Both the position numbers and the translations under genes were made by a program. The notes under the pieces are model-generated. The model was not told where the DNA came from, made no database searches, and saw nothing but the letters and a program-made list of their open reading frames with translations. DNA of 64,000 bases, from the NCBI GenBank assembly GCA_051747265.1, contig JBNJFY010000005.1, positions 1 to 64,000 of the forward strand. Reading direction: 5' to 3'. The stretch comes from JBNJFY01 sp051747265 (GTDB lineage: Bacteria > Bacteroidota > Rhodothermia > Balneolales > Balneolaceae). This document shows, piece after piece, positions 6,971-16,448 of this stretch. The first letter of the stretch is position 1. The number at the start of each line of letters is the position of its first letter.

Positions 6971-9376
6971 TTAAGACCGGAGCTGGGCACCAAACTGTTG
7001 GTCTAGCTCCTTGGTTATCTTATTGATTATAGGTTCCACATCCTTCAGTGTCAATGTCCGTTCGCGATCCAGGAAGTGCATGCGGTAAGCGATGCTCTTG
7101 TTGCCTTCCCCGATGGATTCGCCCTCAAAGACATCGAATATGCTGATATCGTGCAGCGTATTGCCGGCAAGGTCACGAATGGTATCGGTCAGCTGTCCGG
7201 CCGGAACCGACATATCCACAATCAGGGCGATATCGAATTCCACGGATGGGAAGCGGGAAATAGGTTGATATTCCTTGTCCTCAGATTCCGCGGTAATCCG
7301 TTCGATTTCGGTCAGATCGAACTCTGCCCAATAGGTGGGGCGTTCCAAGTCATAATCTTCCTGAAGCGTCGGGGAAATCTCTTGCAGTTGCCCAATCAAG
7401 GTTTCACCGGTACGATATTCCAGTTGGCCGCGATCGTTAAGTGCGGTCTGTACTTGGTGCAGCCCTAACTGGGTGAATAGGGCAGAGACCTTTCGCTTCA
7501 GATCAAATGCAGAAAAGGGGCGATGTTCTTCATGCCAGTACCCGGATTCCTGATCACCGGCTACGCCCAGCAACAACTGATTGTGTTCCCGGTAACCCTG
7601 GATATAGGTACCATCATCATCGGTTTTCTGAAAAGTGTGTCCCATCTCAAAGAACCGGACACCGCTGGCGGTTCGGTTGAAGTTGTATACCGCGGCGGAT
7701 AAAAATCCGTGAGCTAACGAGGGTCGCATTACGGCTTGATCCTGGGAGATCGGGTTCAGGGTGTGAACCAACTGCTCCTCATCGGCAAAACGTTGGGCGG
7801 CTTCTTCAGGGAGGAGAGAGTTGGAGTACAATTCCTGCATGCCCAAACCACGGCAGACGCGACGCACCTTGCGATTAAATTTCTCGTGATAAGTCAACGG
7901 TGCGGGGTTGGGGAAGGAAACGTAATCGGGCGCGGGAAGCTCGTTGTAATCAAATACGCGAGCTACTTCCTCAATCAGATCCGCTTCGCGGGTTACATCC
8001 GGCCGGAAAGGGGGGACCATACAATGCAATACCCCATCCGTCTGACTGGTAATCTCAAACTGCAAGCGCTTCAGGATATCAGCGGCTTCATCCATGCCCA
8101 GGCTGGTACCCAAAATGCGATTCATCTGCGAAGCTCGCAGACTCAGTTTTTCGGGTTTATGCTCCATCGGATGAATATCCAACAAACCGTCAACCACCGT
8201 ACCGCCGCCGATGTCGGCAATCAAAGTCGCGGCGCGCTCAGCGGCATTCCGGGTGATGGTGGGATCGATACCGCGTTCGAATCGGTAGGAAGAGTCCGTT
8301 TGCAGAGCTAGGGCTTTGCTGGTTTTGCGAATACCCGCGGGATGGAAATAGGCGCTTTCCAGCAGCACATCCGTCGTTTCTTCGCTGATCTCCGAGTTTT
8401 GCCCACCCATAATTCCAGCCAGAGCTACGGGTTTTTCTCCATCACAAATGAACAACGATCCAGCCGGAACCTTGCGCTCCTCATCATCCAGTGTAGTGAA
8501 GGTCATCTCTTCATCAAACGTTTTGACTTCAATCCGGTGATCGGCCAACTGGTGATAATCGAAGGCGTGCAGAGGCTGACCCATTTCGTGCATCACATAG
8601 TTGGTTACATCCACAATATTGTTGCGGGGACGCAGGCCAATGGCTAACAAACGATTTTTTAGCCACTGCGGCGACTCCTGCACCTTCACGTGTTCAATCC
8701 GAAGGCCAACATAGCGATGACAACGATCGGGGGCCTCAATGGCGATTTCAGCATCATTCAGTTTTTTATCGGATACGGAAGGATGCTGAGGAAGCTGGAG
8801 CTTTTTCTCGAAATAGGCGGCCAGGTCGCGGGCAACCCCAATGTGAGAGGTCGCGTCCGGTCGGTTCGGGGTAATGGCAATATCAAATACCGTATCGTGA
8901 AATACATCGTAGACCTCTGAAAAGGGAGTGCCTGGCTCGTATTCACTATCTAAGACCATAATGCCCGAGTGATCAGATCCCAAGCCCAGTTCATCTACCG
9001 CGCAGATCATACCGTGCGAGGCCTCACCGCGTAGCTTGGCTTTTTTGATGGTCAAATGGGATCCGTCTTTGAGGGTGACCGGGAGGGTGGTTCCCACGGT
9101 AGCCACGGGGACATACTGGCCCGCAGCCACATTATCAGCACCACAGGCGATCTGCACGACGTCATCTCCAATATCCACCTGGCAAAGGCTCAACCGATCG
9201 GCATTGGGGTGATCCACGCATTCTTTGACGTAGCCCACAACCACGCCTTCCAGCGCGCTGCCCACTTCTTGGACGTCTTCCACTTCCAGGCCAAGCAAGG
9301 TGAGGCGATGAGCCACTTCATCGGGGGAAAGATCCAGATCTATGTAATCACGTAACCAGTTGTAAGAGATGTTCAT
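6971..9376 (-). CDS. pheT: Phenylalanyl-tRNA synthetase beta subunit
   Basis: 801 residues, the normal length for bacterial PheT. Domains in order: an OB-fold tRNA-binding domain at about 40-150, the B3/B4 editing domain (about 210-390), B5 (about 400-475), the inactive class II core (about 485-680), and a C-terminal FDX-ACB anticodon-binding domain (about 705-800). It forms the alpha2-beta2 enzyme that charges tRNA-Phe and edits Tyr-tRNA-Phe. It follows pheS by 58 bases on the same strand. Confidence 0.96.
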   Translation of the reverse strand: MNISYNWLRDYIDLDLSPDEVAHRLTLLGLEVEDVQEVGSALEGVVVGYVKECVDHPNADRLSLCQVDIGDDVVQIACGADNVAAGQYVPVATVGTTLPVTLKDGSHLTIKKAKLRGEASHGMICAVDELGLGSDHSGIMVLDSEYEPGTPFSEVYDVFHDTVFDIAITPNRPDATSHIGVARDLAAYFEKKLQLPQHPSVSDKKLNDAEIAIEAPDRCHRYVGLRIEHVKVQESPQWLKNRLLAIGLRPRNNIVDVTNYVMHEMGQPLHAFDYHQLADHRIEVKTFDEEMTFTTLDDEERKVPAGSLFICDGEKPVALAGIMGGQNSEISEETTDVLLESAYFHPAGIRKTSKALALQTDSSYRFERGIDPTITRNAAERAATLIADIGGGTVVDGLLDIHPMEHKPEKLSLRASQMNRILGTSLGMDEAADILKRLQFEITSQTDGVLHCMVPPFRPDVTREADLIEEVARVFDYNELPAPDYVSFPNPAPLTYHEKFNRKVRRVCRGLGMQELYSNSLLPEEAAQRFADEEQLVHTLNPISQDQAVMRPSLAHGFLSAAVYNFNRTASGVRFFEMGHTFQKTDDDGTYIQGYREHNQLLLGVAGDQESGYWHEEHRPFSAFDLKRKVSALFTQLGLHQVQTALNDRGQLEYRTGETLIGQLQEISPTLQEDYDLERPTYWAEFDLTEIERITAESEDKEYQPISRFPSVEFDIALIVDMSVPAGQLTDTIRDLAGNTLHDISIFDVFEGESIGEGNKSIAYRMHFLDRERTLTLKDVEPIINKITKELDQQFGAQLRS

Positions 9377-9434
9377 GATGAAAAGAGTGTCGAAATAGTT
9401 TGATCTACAATGTCAATTAACGGGATGGTGGATA

Positions 9435-10445
9435 TCAATCCATAAACTGATTCAAGAAACGGATATCGTTGTCGTAGAAGGTACGAATGTCATTCATACT
9501 GTGCCGCAGCATCGCGATCCGTTCAACGCCCATACCCACTGCAAAACCAGAGTATTCGTCGGGGTCTAAACCAACCGCTTCCAGCACATTGGGATCCACC
9601 ATACCGGCACCCAGAATTTCCAGCCACTGGCCATTTCCCTTGGCATCCCACCAGATATCCATTTCCAAGCTGGGTTCGGTAAACGGAAAGTAAGAGGGGC
9701 GAAGTCGGTACTTCACATCCTCACCGTAGAGCATGCGGGCGAACATGATCAGCGTTTCCTTCAGTTCAGCCAGACTCACATGTTTGTCCACATAGAGTGC
9801 TTCCACCTGATGGAACAGGCAGTATGATTTAGCGGTAATCGCTTCATTGCGATACACCCGTCCGGGCATGATGGCGCGGATGGGCGGCTTTTGGTTTTCC
9901 ATCAGGCGGATTTGCACCGGCGAGGTGTGGGTACGCAGTACCAGATCCTGCACCTCCGGATCCTCATGTTTACGGATGAAAAACGTATCCTGCATATCGC
10001 GTGCGGGGTGATCCGGGGGGAAATTCAGGGCCGTGAAGTTGTGGAAATCATCTTCCAACTCCGGTCCGTGCGCAATGGTAAAACCCAGGCGATAGAAAAT
10101 CTCTTTGATTTCCTCCTGGATTAGGGTCAGCGGATGCAAGGTCCCCATGGGAGCGGGAGGGACGTCCAAGGTGAGGTCATCGGTAGCGGATTTAATCTCC
10201 GCATCGGGTTGTTCCAGCTCCGCTTTGGTTTGATCAAATTTTTGCTGGGCCAGCTCGCGGGCGCTGTTCATCGCCTTGCCCACTTCCGCTTTTTTCTCGT
10301 TGGGCACTTCGCCCATGCGAGAAAACATAGCTTTTATTTTTCCATTGCGAGCCAGGAATTCCAACCGAAAGTTTTCCAGATCATCTTCAGAATTAATTTC
10401 AAAAGATTGGATTTCGGTTTTGAGTTTATCGATGTCCTCCAGCAT
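9435..10445 (-). CDS. pheS: Phenylalanyl-tRNA synthetase alpha subunit
   Basis: 336 residues, standard PheS length. An N-terminal coiled-coil arm (1-90) that contacts tRNA-Phe is followed by a class II catalytic core: motif 2 region FHQVEALYVD at about residues 210-220, and motif 3 GMGVERIAMLRH near 305-316. It catalyses phenylalanine adenylation and transfer together with PheT. It is separated from rplT by a strong terminator (10521-10567), so pheST probably has its own promoter. Confidence 0.96.
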   Translation of the reverse strand: MLEDIDKLKTEIQSFEINSEDDLENFRLEFLARNGKIKAMFSRMGEVPNEKKAEVGKAMNSARELAQQKFDQTKAELEQPDAEIKSATDDLTLDVPPAPMGTLHPLTLIQEEIKEIFYRLGFTIAHGPELEDDFHNFTALNFPPDHPARDMQDTFFIRKHEDPEVQDLVLRTHTSPVQIRLMENQKPPIRAIMPGRVYRNEAITAKSYCLFHQVEALYVDKHVSLAELKETLIMFARMLYGEDVKYRLRPSYFPFTEPSLEMDIWWDAKGNGQWLEILGAGMVDPNVLEAVGLDPDEYSGFAVGMGVERIAMLRHSMNDIRTFYDNDIRFLNQFMD

Positions 10446-10520
10446 AAGAAATATCGTGGGAAGTTTAGTAGTGTGAATGTCGTTGAAAACTGATCAGGAA
10501 AGATCTGGAAAGGCGTTTAT

Positions 10521-10567
10521 AAAAACAAAAACCGACAAACCGTTTTAAAGAACGATTTGCCGGTTTT
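10521..10567 (-). terminator. Rho-independent terminator after rplT
   Basis: On the minus strand the two arms (10567-10553 and 10542-10528) pair over 15 bp with two G-U wobbles, followed by a T-rich run to 10521. It ends the thrS-infC-rpmI-rplT unit before pheS. Confidence 0.85.
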
Positions 10568-10587
10568 AAAAACGTAATGCAGAATAC

Positions 10588-10935
10588 CTACTTGGTGGCT
10601 TGCTCTACAATAGAAGAGAAAGCTTCCGGATCGTGTACCGCGATATCGGCAAGCATTTTCCGGTTGATCTGCATGTCTTGTTTCTTCATGGCTCCCATCA
10701 AGGCCGAATAGGTTGTTCCATTCTGGCGGGCAGCAGCGTTGATGCGAGTTATCCACAGACGGCGGAATTCGCGCTTGCGTACTTTGCGATCGCGATACTG
10801 ATACTGCAGACCTTTCTCTACAGCATTCTTCGCGATGGTGTACACATTTTTACGCTTGCCCCAGTAACCTTTCGCCTGTTGCAATATCTTGCGGCGACGG
10901 CGACGGGAAGCCACTCTATTTCTTGAACGTGGCAT
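10588..10935 (-). CDS. rplT: 50S ribosomal protein L20
   Basis: 115 residues. The typical L20 start MPRSRNRVASRRRRRKIL is a long basic extension that threads into 23S rRNA, followed by the globular domain with LWITRINAAARQNG at about 60-73. It is an early assembly protein of the large subunit and in many bacteria represses infC-rpmI-rplT translation. It is the last gene of the infC-rpmI-rplT group, with a terminator just downstream. Confidence 0.97.
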   Translation of the reverse strand: MPRSRNRVASRRRRRKILQQAKGYWGKRKNVYTIAKNAVEKGLQYQYRDRKVRKREFRRLWITRINAAARQNGTTYSALMGAMKKQDMQINRKMLADIAVHDPEAFSSIVEQATK

Positions 10936-11010
10936 TTGAGTGCGTATTTAAGTGTTAATGATTGTTAGTGTAATATTCGAAAATCGAATACGGAGAGGAG
11001 TAAGCCCTTA

Positions 11011-11208
11011 TTATTTATAAGGAATCAATCGATTAATCTGCTTCTCCTGCGTGGAATCAACAGTAGTGTCTTTACGCAACTGTCGTTTCCGCTTATTCGA
11101 TTTTTTGGTCAAAATGTGGCTTTTATACGCCTTTTTGCGCTTAATTTTACCAGTACCGGTTTTTTTGAAGCGCTTCTTGGCACCACTATTTGATTTCATC
11201 TTAGGCAT
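11011..11208 (-). CDS. rpmI: 50S ribosomal protein L35
   Basis: 65 residues from the ATG at 11208. The frame is open 17 codons further, but L35 proteins begin with MPKMKSNSGAKKRF, which fixes the start here. Highly basic throughout, ending near INRLIPYK. It binds 23S rRNA. It is the middle gene of infC-rpmI-rplT. Confidence 0.97.
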   Translation of the reverse strand: MPKMKSNSGAKKRFKKTGTGKIKRKKAYKSHILTKKSNKRKRQLRKDTTVDSTQEKQINRLIPYK

Positions 11209-11285
11209 AATGCACCTAGTGTTAAATTCGAGGTCAATGAAGAACCCGAAATTAAGCAATTATTGGTAAGGGTACAATTTCCGAT

Positions 11286-11834
11286 TTAGCTTTTATCGGG
11301 AGTGAGTACCATGATCATTCGACGGCCTTCCATAGTAGGCCTGGATTCGATCTTGCTGATGTCCTCCAACTCTTCGGCCAAATTCATCAAGAGTTCTTTG
11401 CCTTTTTCTGTATAGAGCATATCACGGCCCCGGAACTGCACGGTGGCTTTTACTTTATCTCCATCTTCGAGGAAACCACGGGCATGGCGAGTTTTAAACT
11501 CTAAATCGTGATCATCGGTATTAGGGCGGAAGCGCAGCTCTTTGACTTGCATAGTATGCTGCTTCTTCTTCGCCTCTTTCTCTTTCTTTTTCTTCTCATA
11601 CATATACTTACCGAAGTCCTGCACTTTGCAAACAGGAGGGCGTGCGTTGGGAGCGACTTCAACGAGGTCGAGGTCGTATGAGAAAGCAATGTCCAGTGCC
11701 TTATCTACAGACACTATTTCGTGTTCACCGTCCGGTTTAATTACCCGAACTTTGTCATGTCTAATTTCCTCATTGACATTAGGTTTGTCGTTGTCTCGAG
11801 GCCTCCGACGAGGATTTCTTGGTCGTCTTGCGAT
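11286..11834 (-). CDS. infC: Translation initiation factor IF-3, apparent AUC start
   Basis: 182 residues if translation begins at ATC 11834-11832. The reading frame upstream of the first NTG codon (GTG at 11714) still encodes good IF-3 sequence: RVNEEI-type residues as NVNEEIRHDKVRV, then IKPDGEHEIVSVDKALDIAF. A GTG start would therefore remove the conserved N-domain strand. An AAAGGAG ribosome site (11849-11843) lies 8 bases before the ATC. infC is known for non-AUG starts (AUU in E. coli), through which IF-3 represses its own translation. Domains: Arg-rich N-terminal tail, N-domain, helical linker (KKKKEKEAKKKQ), C-domain. It sits 29 bases after thrS. Confidence 0.9.
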   Translation of the reverse strand: MARRPRNPRRRPRDNDKPNVNEEIRHDKVRVIKPDGEHEIVSVDKALDIAFSYDLDLVEVAPNARPPVCKVQDFGKYMYEKKKKEKEAKKKQHTMQVKELRFRPNTDDHDLEFKTRHARGFLEDGDKVKATVQFRGRDMLYTEKGKELLMNLAEELEDISKIESRPTMEGRRMIMVLTPDKS

Positions 11835-11842
11835 AGTTATAT

Positions 11843-11849
11843 CTCCTTT
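11843..11849 (-). promoter_or_regulatory. Ribosome binding site fixing the infC AUC start
   Basis: AAAGGAG on the minus strand, 8 bases before an ATC codon that continues in frame into IF-3. No ATG, GTG or TTG lies at the right distance, so this site supports a rare-codon start and probable IF-3 autoregulation. Confidence 0.75.
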
Positions 11850-11863
11850 GGTTTTATTCTAAT

Positions 11864-13810
11864 TTAATCGAGGTCAGGTAGACGCTTGTTACTGATTTCC
11901 TCAACTATTCTATTAATAAAGTCAGAAAATTCAAACGTTCCAAGATCGCCCTTGGTGTGGCGGCGAACGGATACCGTTTGGTCTTGTTGTTCCTTTTTCC
12001 CCACTATCAACATATAAGGGATCTTGCTCGTTTCAGCATCTCGGATTTTGCCGCCCAGCTGTTCCGAGCGGGTATCCACATCCACACGGACATCATGAAT
12101 TTTCAATTCGTTGGCGCATTGATATGCGTATTCATTGAAATTATCCGAAACCGGAATGATTTTTACCTGTTCCGGAGCCAACCAGAGGGGGAAATCACCG
12201 GCGAAATGTTCAATTAATATACTGGTAAACCGCTCCATGGATCCAAAAGGCGCGCGATGAATAATAACCGGGCGATGGCGCTCATTGTCACTGCCTACAT
12301 AGGTCAGGTCAAAACGCTCGGGCATTACGTAATCCACCTGGATGGTACCCAGTTGCCAGCGTCGTCCGATGGCGTCGTTGATAATGAAATCAATTTTGGG
12401 ACCATAGAAACTCGCCTCACCGGGAGCGATGGTGTAGGTCATGCCCACTTCATCGGCGACTTCTTTGATTTCTTTCTCGGCTCGATCCCAGAACTCGCTT
12501 TTTCCACCGTATTTCTCGTCATTGTCGTCTCGGAAGGAGAGGCGGATATCCACATCCATTCCAAAGGTGTTAAACACCAGTTCGGTGAGATCGATCACAT
12601 TCTTGATCTCATCTTTCAATTGCTCATGGGTGCAGTAAATATGCGCGTCGTCCTGGGTAAAGCCACGAACGCGGGAGAGTCCATTTAACTCACCCGACTG
12701 CTCATACCGATACACGGTACCAAATTCAGCCAGACGAAGCGGTAAATCCCGATAACTGCGTAGCTCATTGGAATAGATGCGATGGTGATGTGGACAGTTC
12801 ATGGGTTTGAGCATGTACTTGTCCTCATCCACCTCCATGGGGGAGAACTGCGAATCTTGGTAATACGGGTAATGACCCGAGGTTTCATATAATTTGATAT
12901 TTCCGATATGAGGCGTAATAACTTCTTGGTAGCCTCGCTTTTTCTGCTCTTCGCGCAAAAAAGCTTCCAGTTCGCGGCGCATAACCGTGCCATTGGGTAG
13001 CCAAACCGGTAGGCCACTCCCCACCATAGGATCCATCATATACAAGCCGAGCTCTTTCCCCAGCTTTTTGTGATCCCTCTTTTTGGCTTCCTCCATCATG
13101 TGGAGGTATTCATCCAAGAATTTCTTTTTAGGGAAGGTGATCCCGTAAATACGAGTCAGCTGTTCATTGTTTTCATCTCCCCGCCAGTAGGCACCGGCCA
13201 GATTGGTCAATTTAACGGCCTTGACTTTGCCTGTGTGGGGAATGTGAGGGCCACGACAGAGATCCGTGAAATTTCCTTGCGTGTAAAAAGTGATGTCTCC
13301 GTCTTCCAGATCTTCAATCAGTTCGATTTTGTACTGATTGTCAACATCCCGATAAAAGGAGAGGGCTTCGTCTTTGGTAACCTCTTTGCGATGGTACTCA
13401 TTTTTCTGCCTGGCCAGCTCGATGAATTTGTCTTCCAGCTTCTCCAGGTCTTCTTGCCCGATCGTGGTGTCCCCGAAATCCACATCGTAATAAAAACCGT
13501 TATCTATCGGTGGTCCGATGGCGAATTTGGCTTCCGGATACCGTTCCTGAATCGCTTCGGCCAGTAAGTGAGCAGAAGAGTGCCAGAAAGTATATTTCCC
13601 ATCCTCGGTATCCCACGTGTTGATTGTGATGGTCCCGTTTTCGGTGATGGGGCGGGAGAGGTCACGGATGTCACCATTAACGGTGATACTTAGCGCCTCA
13701 CGGGCCAGACCCTTGGATATATACTCAGCGACTTCGCGTCCGGTGACCCCCTTGTCAAACTGATGTTCACTTCCATCAGGAAAGATGAGGGTAATTTTCT
13801 CTTCTGCCAT
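11864..13810 (-). CDS. thrS: Threonyl-tRNA synthetase
   Basis: 648 residues, full length. N-terminal TGS domain (about 4-63), then the editing domain with the HSSAH motif near 76-80. The class II catalytic core follows, with a zinc-binding Cys in the MNCPHH motif (about residue 340) and His residues further on; the C-terminal anticodon-binding domain spans about 545-640. It charges tRNA-Thr and clears Ser-tRNA-Thr. It is the first gene of thrS-infC-rpmI-rplT. No T-box or tRNA-like leader was evident upstream. Confidence 0.97.
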   Translation of the reverse strand: MAEEKITLIFPDGSEHQFDKGVTGREVAEYISKGLAREALSITVNGDIRDLSRPITENGTITINTWDTEDGKYTFWHSSAHLLAEAIQERYPEAKFAIGPPIDNGFYYDVDFGDTTIGQEDLEKLEDKFIELARQKNEYHRKEVTKDEALSFYRDVDNQYKIELIEDLEDGDITFYTQGNFTDLCRGPHIPHTGKVKAVKLTNLAGAYWRGDENNEQLTRIYGITFPKKKFLDEYLHMMEEAKKRDHKKLGKELGLYMMDPMVGSGLPVWLPNGTVMRRELEAFLREEQKKRGYQEVITPHIGNIKLYETSGHYPYYQDSQFSPMEVDEDKYMLKPMNCPHHHRIYSNELRSYRDLPLRLAEFGTVYRYEQSGELNGLSRVRGFTQDDAHIYCTHEQLKDEIKNVIDLTELVFNTFGMDVDIRLSFRDDNDEKYGGKSEFWDRAEKEIKEVADEVGMTYTIAPGEASFYGPKIDFIINDAIGRRWQLGTIQVDYVMPERFDLTYVGSDNERHRPVIIHRAPFGSMERFTSILIEHFAGDFPLWLAPEQVKIIPVSDNFNEYAYQCANELKIHDVRVDVDTRSEQLGGKIRDAETSKIPYMLIVGKKEQQDQTVSVRRHTKGDLGTFEFSDFINRIVEEISNKRLPDLD

Positions 13811-13936
13811 GCAGTCGGTAAATCTTGTTATAGCGATTATAATGATAAAGCGTAAATATAACGCTTACAGGGGGGCAATGATAAGAAATTGACAGCTATT
13901 CCCATAGCTGATTAACGGATGAATAGGCGATCTGTT

Positions 13937-14125
13937 TTAGCTGGTTTCGAACTCTCGGTTGGCCTTGATGCGGTAGATAACTCCAAAGCCCGAAAAGGTC
14001 AGAAATATTACGGCACCGATAAGCATCCACCAATTGCGTAAAAACAATAATGTGGCCAATGCAGAAACAACCGCACCCAAAATATTGAGATAAGATTTAC
14101 GCTTCAGATCGTAATAAATACTCAT
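13937..14125 (-). CDS. Small two-helix membrane protein, unknown function
   Basis: 62 residues from the ATG at 14125 (a GTG two codons earlier is possible). Charged N-terminus MSIYYDLKRKSY, two hydrophobic helices at about 14-30 and 34-50, and a basic-acidic tail ending in NREFETS. No family recognised. It lies between the dksA-like gene and thrS on the same strand. Confidence 0.6.
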   Translation of the reverse strand: MSIYYDLKRKSYLNILGAVVSALATLLFLRNWWMLIGAVIFLTFSGFGVIYRIKANREFETS

Positions 14126-14217
14126 AACCACATGTTTTATTTACACTTTAAGATAAGTAATATGAGTTCTTGCCTGTATAAAATGCAAATAAAATTTAGA
14201 AAGCGGTGAAACCGGAA

Positions 14218-14622
14218 TTAGCGTCGTTTTAATTTTGCCTCAATACTTAATTGGGTGTGGGGGACCGCTTCTAAACGGCCTTTAGCGATTTTTTGGCCGG
14301 TTACCTTGCAGATTCCATAGGTTTTATTATCGATTCGCTTTAACGCGTCATCCAGATAACGTATGAATTTGCGGGTACGATTATAGAGCATGTAGGTTTT
14401 TTCTCGCTCTTGCATATCTGTACCGGCATCGGCCATGTGAAAGGAGTAAGCGGATTCGTCGGTGTTATTATCCATATGCTCTTGAAGAATATTCTTCAAG
14501 CGCTGCAGATCTTCCGCGGCTTCCTCACGTTTACTAATAATGATGCCCCGAAAATACTCCAATTCTTCATCAGAATAGGGGGAGATACGCTCGGATTTTT
14601 GATCTTTTTTTGATGTAGCCAT
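14218..14622 (-). CDS. TraR/DksA-family protein lacking the zinc-finger cysteines
   Basis: 134 residues. A helical hairpin (about 15-95) is followed by a degenerate DksA zinc-finger region (YGICKVTGQKIAKGRLEAVP then TQLSIEAK). Only one of the four cysteines of classical DksA remains, so it should not bind zinc the usual way; cysteine-poor relatives are common in Bacteroidota. DksA proteins enter the RNA polymerase secondary channel and tune rRNA and amino-acid promoters with ppGpp. Whether this variant does so is inference. ATG start at 14622. Confidence 0.85.
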   Translation of the reverse strand: MATSKKDQKSERISPYSDEELEYFRGIIISKREEAAEDLQRLKNILQEHMDNNTDESAYSFHMADAGTDMQEREKTYMLYNRTRKFIRYLDDALKRIDNKTYGICKVTGQKIAKGRLEAVPHTQLSIEAKLKRR

Positions 14623-14927
14623 AATGCTGCCTCCACTTACTCAATCAACCAGGTTAACGTTTGTTGGCCGAATTGAGATTTAATATGCTGTACTAAATGC
14701 AATTAATTCGCCTAGGTAAATTTAAATAAGGCGTAATAAACAAATTTAAACCTATTTCGACAAGTGACGCTTATTGGGATAATACAACATTTATGACATT
14801 AAAATTGTTATGAGTCATTGCATATATTGTAGGGAATAAGATTACATGAGCGTGGGGGATTGGCCTGTCCGACACTAAGCGTTAATTAGTTCATACTTGT
14901 AATAGCAAATACAATAGTTGTACTGCG

Positions 14928-16448
14928 ATGCTACTTAAATTCCGCACCATGATTACATACTCACAAAAATGGATGATTCTGGGGTCCATGGTGTTACTAT
15001 CCATACTCACACTGGTCATTGACAGTGTTAATCCGGCATGGATTGGAGGGGGAGTCCCCTATATTTTGGTAGTGGCGTTGGGTTATTTTATCAAGAATCG
15101 CCGTATTACACTGTATAGCGCGATTGCCACATCATTACTATTACTCGGGGGAATTCAACTGGGGGCGGCGGAATTCCACATGGGTAATTCAATGATCTAT
15201 CGATTGTGGATTTTGTGTGGTATCTGGGGGATGGCTGCTTTAATTCATCAGATGAAAGTTAATGCTGACCAACTGAAACGGAATGAAAGCCATTTAAGCG
15301 CTCTGTTTGAAGCGGCTACCGAGGGGATTATAATTTCAGATAGACGTGGGGTAGTACTTAGTGTTAATAAGCGTGCCGAGGAATTATTTGGATATGATAG
15401 AGAGGAGATAATTGGGGATAAAGTGGAATCGCTTATGCCCCAGCGGTATACTCCACGACATCAGGGATATCGAAGGGATTATTATGATCACCCGGAGCCA
15501 AGACCGATGGGCCAGGGAAGAGAATTGTACGCGAAACGCAAGAATGGGGAAGAGTTTCCGGTAGAAATCAGTTTGAATCATTTTGAAACCAATGAAGGAC
15601 GATTCTATATCGCCTTTGTCATTGATATCACGTACCGCAAACAGGCTGAAGAGCAACTGCTTAAAGCGCACAACGATTTAAAACGTAAGGCCAATGAGTT
15701 AAAGCAATCCAATTCCGAATTGGAGCAGTTTGCCTACGTTGCTTCGCACGACCTTCAGGAACCGCTTCGGATGGTAGCCAGCTATACGCAATTGTTGGCA
15801 CGGCGCTATCAGAATCAGCTGGATCAGGACGCGCAAGATTTTATTGAGTATGCGGTGGATGGTGCTAATCGCATGCAGCAATTGATCAATGATCTGCTAG
15901 AATATTCTCGGGTAGGTACACATGGCCGTGAGTTGGTGCCCTCTGATCTGAATTTGATTTTTGATATCGCCAAGAAGCATTTAGAGACCCTCATTGAAGA
16001 ACAGCATGCGCGGATCACTATTCAGGAGGATATGCCGCAAGTTATTGGGGATGAGATTCAGTTGATTCAATTGTTCCAAAACTTATTACACAACGCCATC
16101 AAGTTCCGAGCTGAGCATCGCCCCCCTGAGATAAAAATTTGGTCAGAAGAGGACGAGGACAATCTGGACACGATTATCATTCACGTTGCGGATAATGGTA
16201 TCGGAATTGAGCCCAATCATCAGAAGCGAATATTTATGATTTTTCAGCGCTTGCATAATCGCAATGAGTATCCCGGTTCTGGTATCGGACTAGCAGTAAG
16301 TAAAAAAATTGTAGAGCGGCATAACGGTCGTATTTGGCTTGATTCCACTCCCGGTGAAGGAACCACTTTCCATGTGGCTTTACCTAAAGCAACCAACCAA
16401 CAAGAGATAATAAAGGAGCGTACAGATGCAAAAAAATCGACCCGTTGA
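14928..16448 (+). CDS. Membrane PAS sensor histidine kinase (HisKA type)
   Basis: 506 residues. Three to four hydrophobic helices at about 15-105, a PAS domain at about 115-235 (ALFEAATEGIIISD at its start), then coiled coil. The HisKA dimerisation domain has the phospho-acceptor His of ASHDLQEPL at about residue 274. HATPase_c lies at about 365-490, with NLLHNAIKF, DNGIGIE and GSGIGLAVS-type boxes. The DLQEPL form is typical of kinases that pair with Rcp1-like regulators, and such a regulator is encoded next, overlapping by 23 bases. Signal unknown. The ATG at 14928 or the one at 14949 could be used. Confidence 0.9.
   Translation: MLLKFRTMITYSQKWMILGSMVLLSILTLVIDSVNPAWIGGGVPYILVVALGYFIKNRRITLYSAIATSLLLLGGIQLGAAEFHMGNSMIYRLWILCGIWGMAALIHQMKVNADQLKRNESHLSALFEAATEGIIISDRRGVVLSVNKRAEELFGYDREEIIGDKVESLMPQRYTPRHQGYRRDYYDHPEPRPMGQGRELYAKRKNGEEFPVEISLNHFETNEGRFYIAFVIDITYRKQAEEQLLKAHNDLKRKANELKQSNSELEQFAYVASHDLQEPLRMVASYTQLLARRYQNQLDQDAQDFIEYAVDGANRMQQLINDLLEYSRVGTHGRELVPSDLNLIFDIAKKHLETLIEEQHARITIQEDMPQVIGDEIQLIQLFQNLLHNAIKFRAEHRPPEIKIWSEEDEDNLDTIIIHVADNGIGIEPNHQKRIFMIFQRLHNRNEYPGSGIGLAVSKKIVERHNGRIWLDSTPGEGTTFHVALPKATNQQEIIKERTDAKKSTR

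Noticed and set aside
11286..11714. infC starting at GTG 11714
   Set aside because: It would remove the conserved N-terminal strand of IF-3 and ignores the strong ribosome site placed before ATC 11834.
13811..13936. T-box or other leader riboswitch upstream of thrS
   Set aside because: No specifier stem, T-box consensus or terminator could be recognised.
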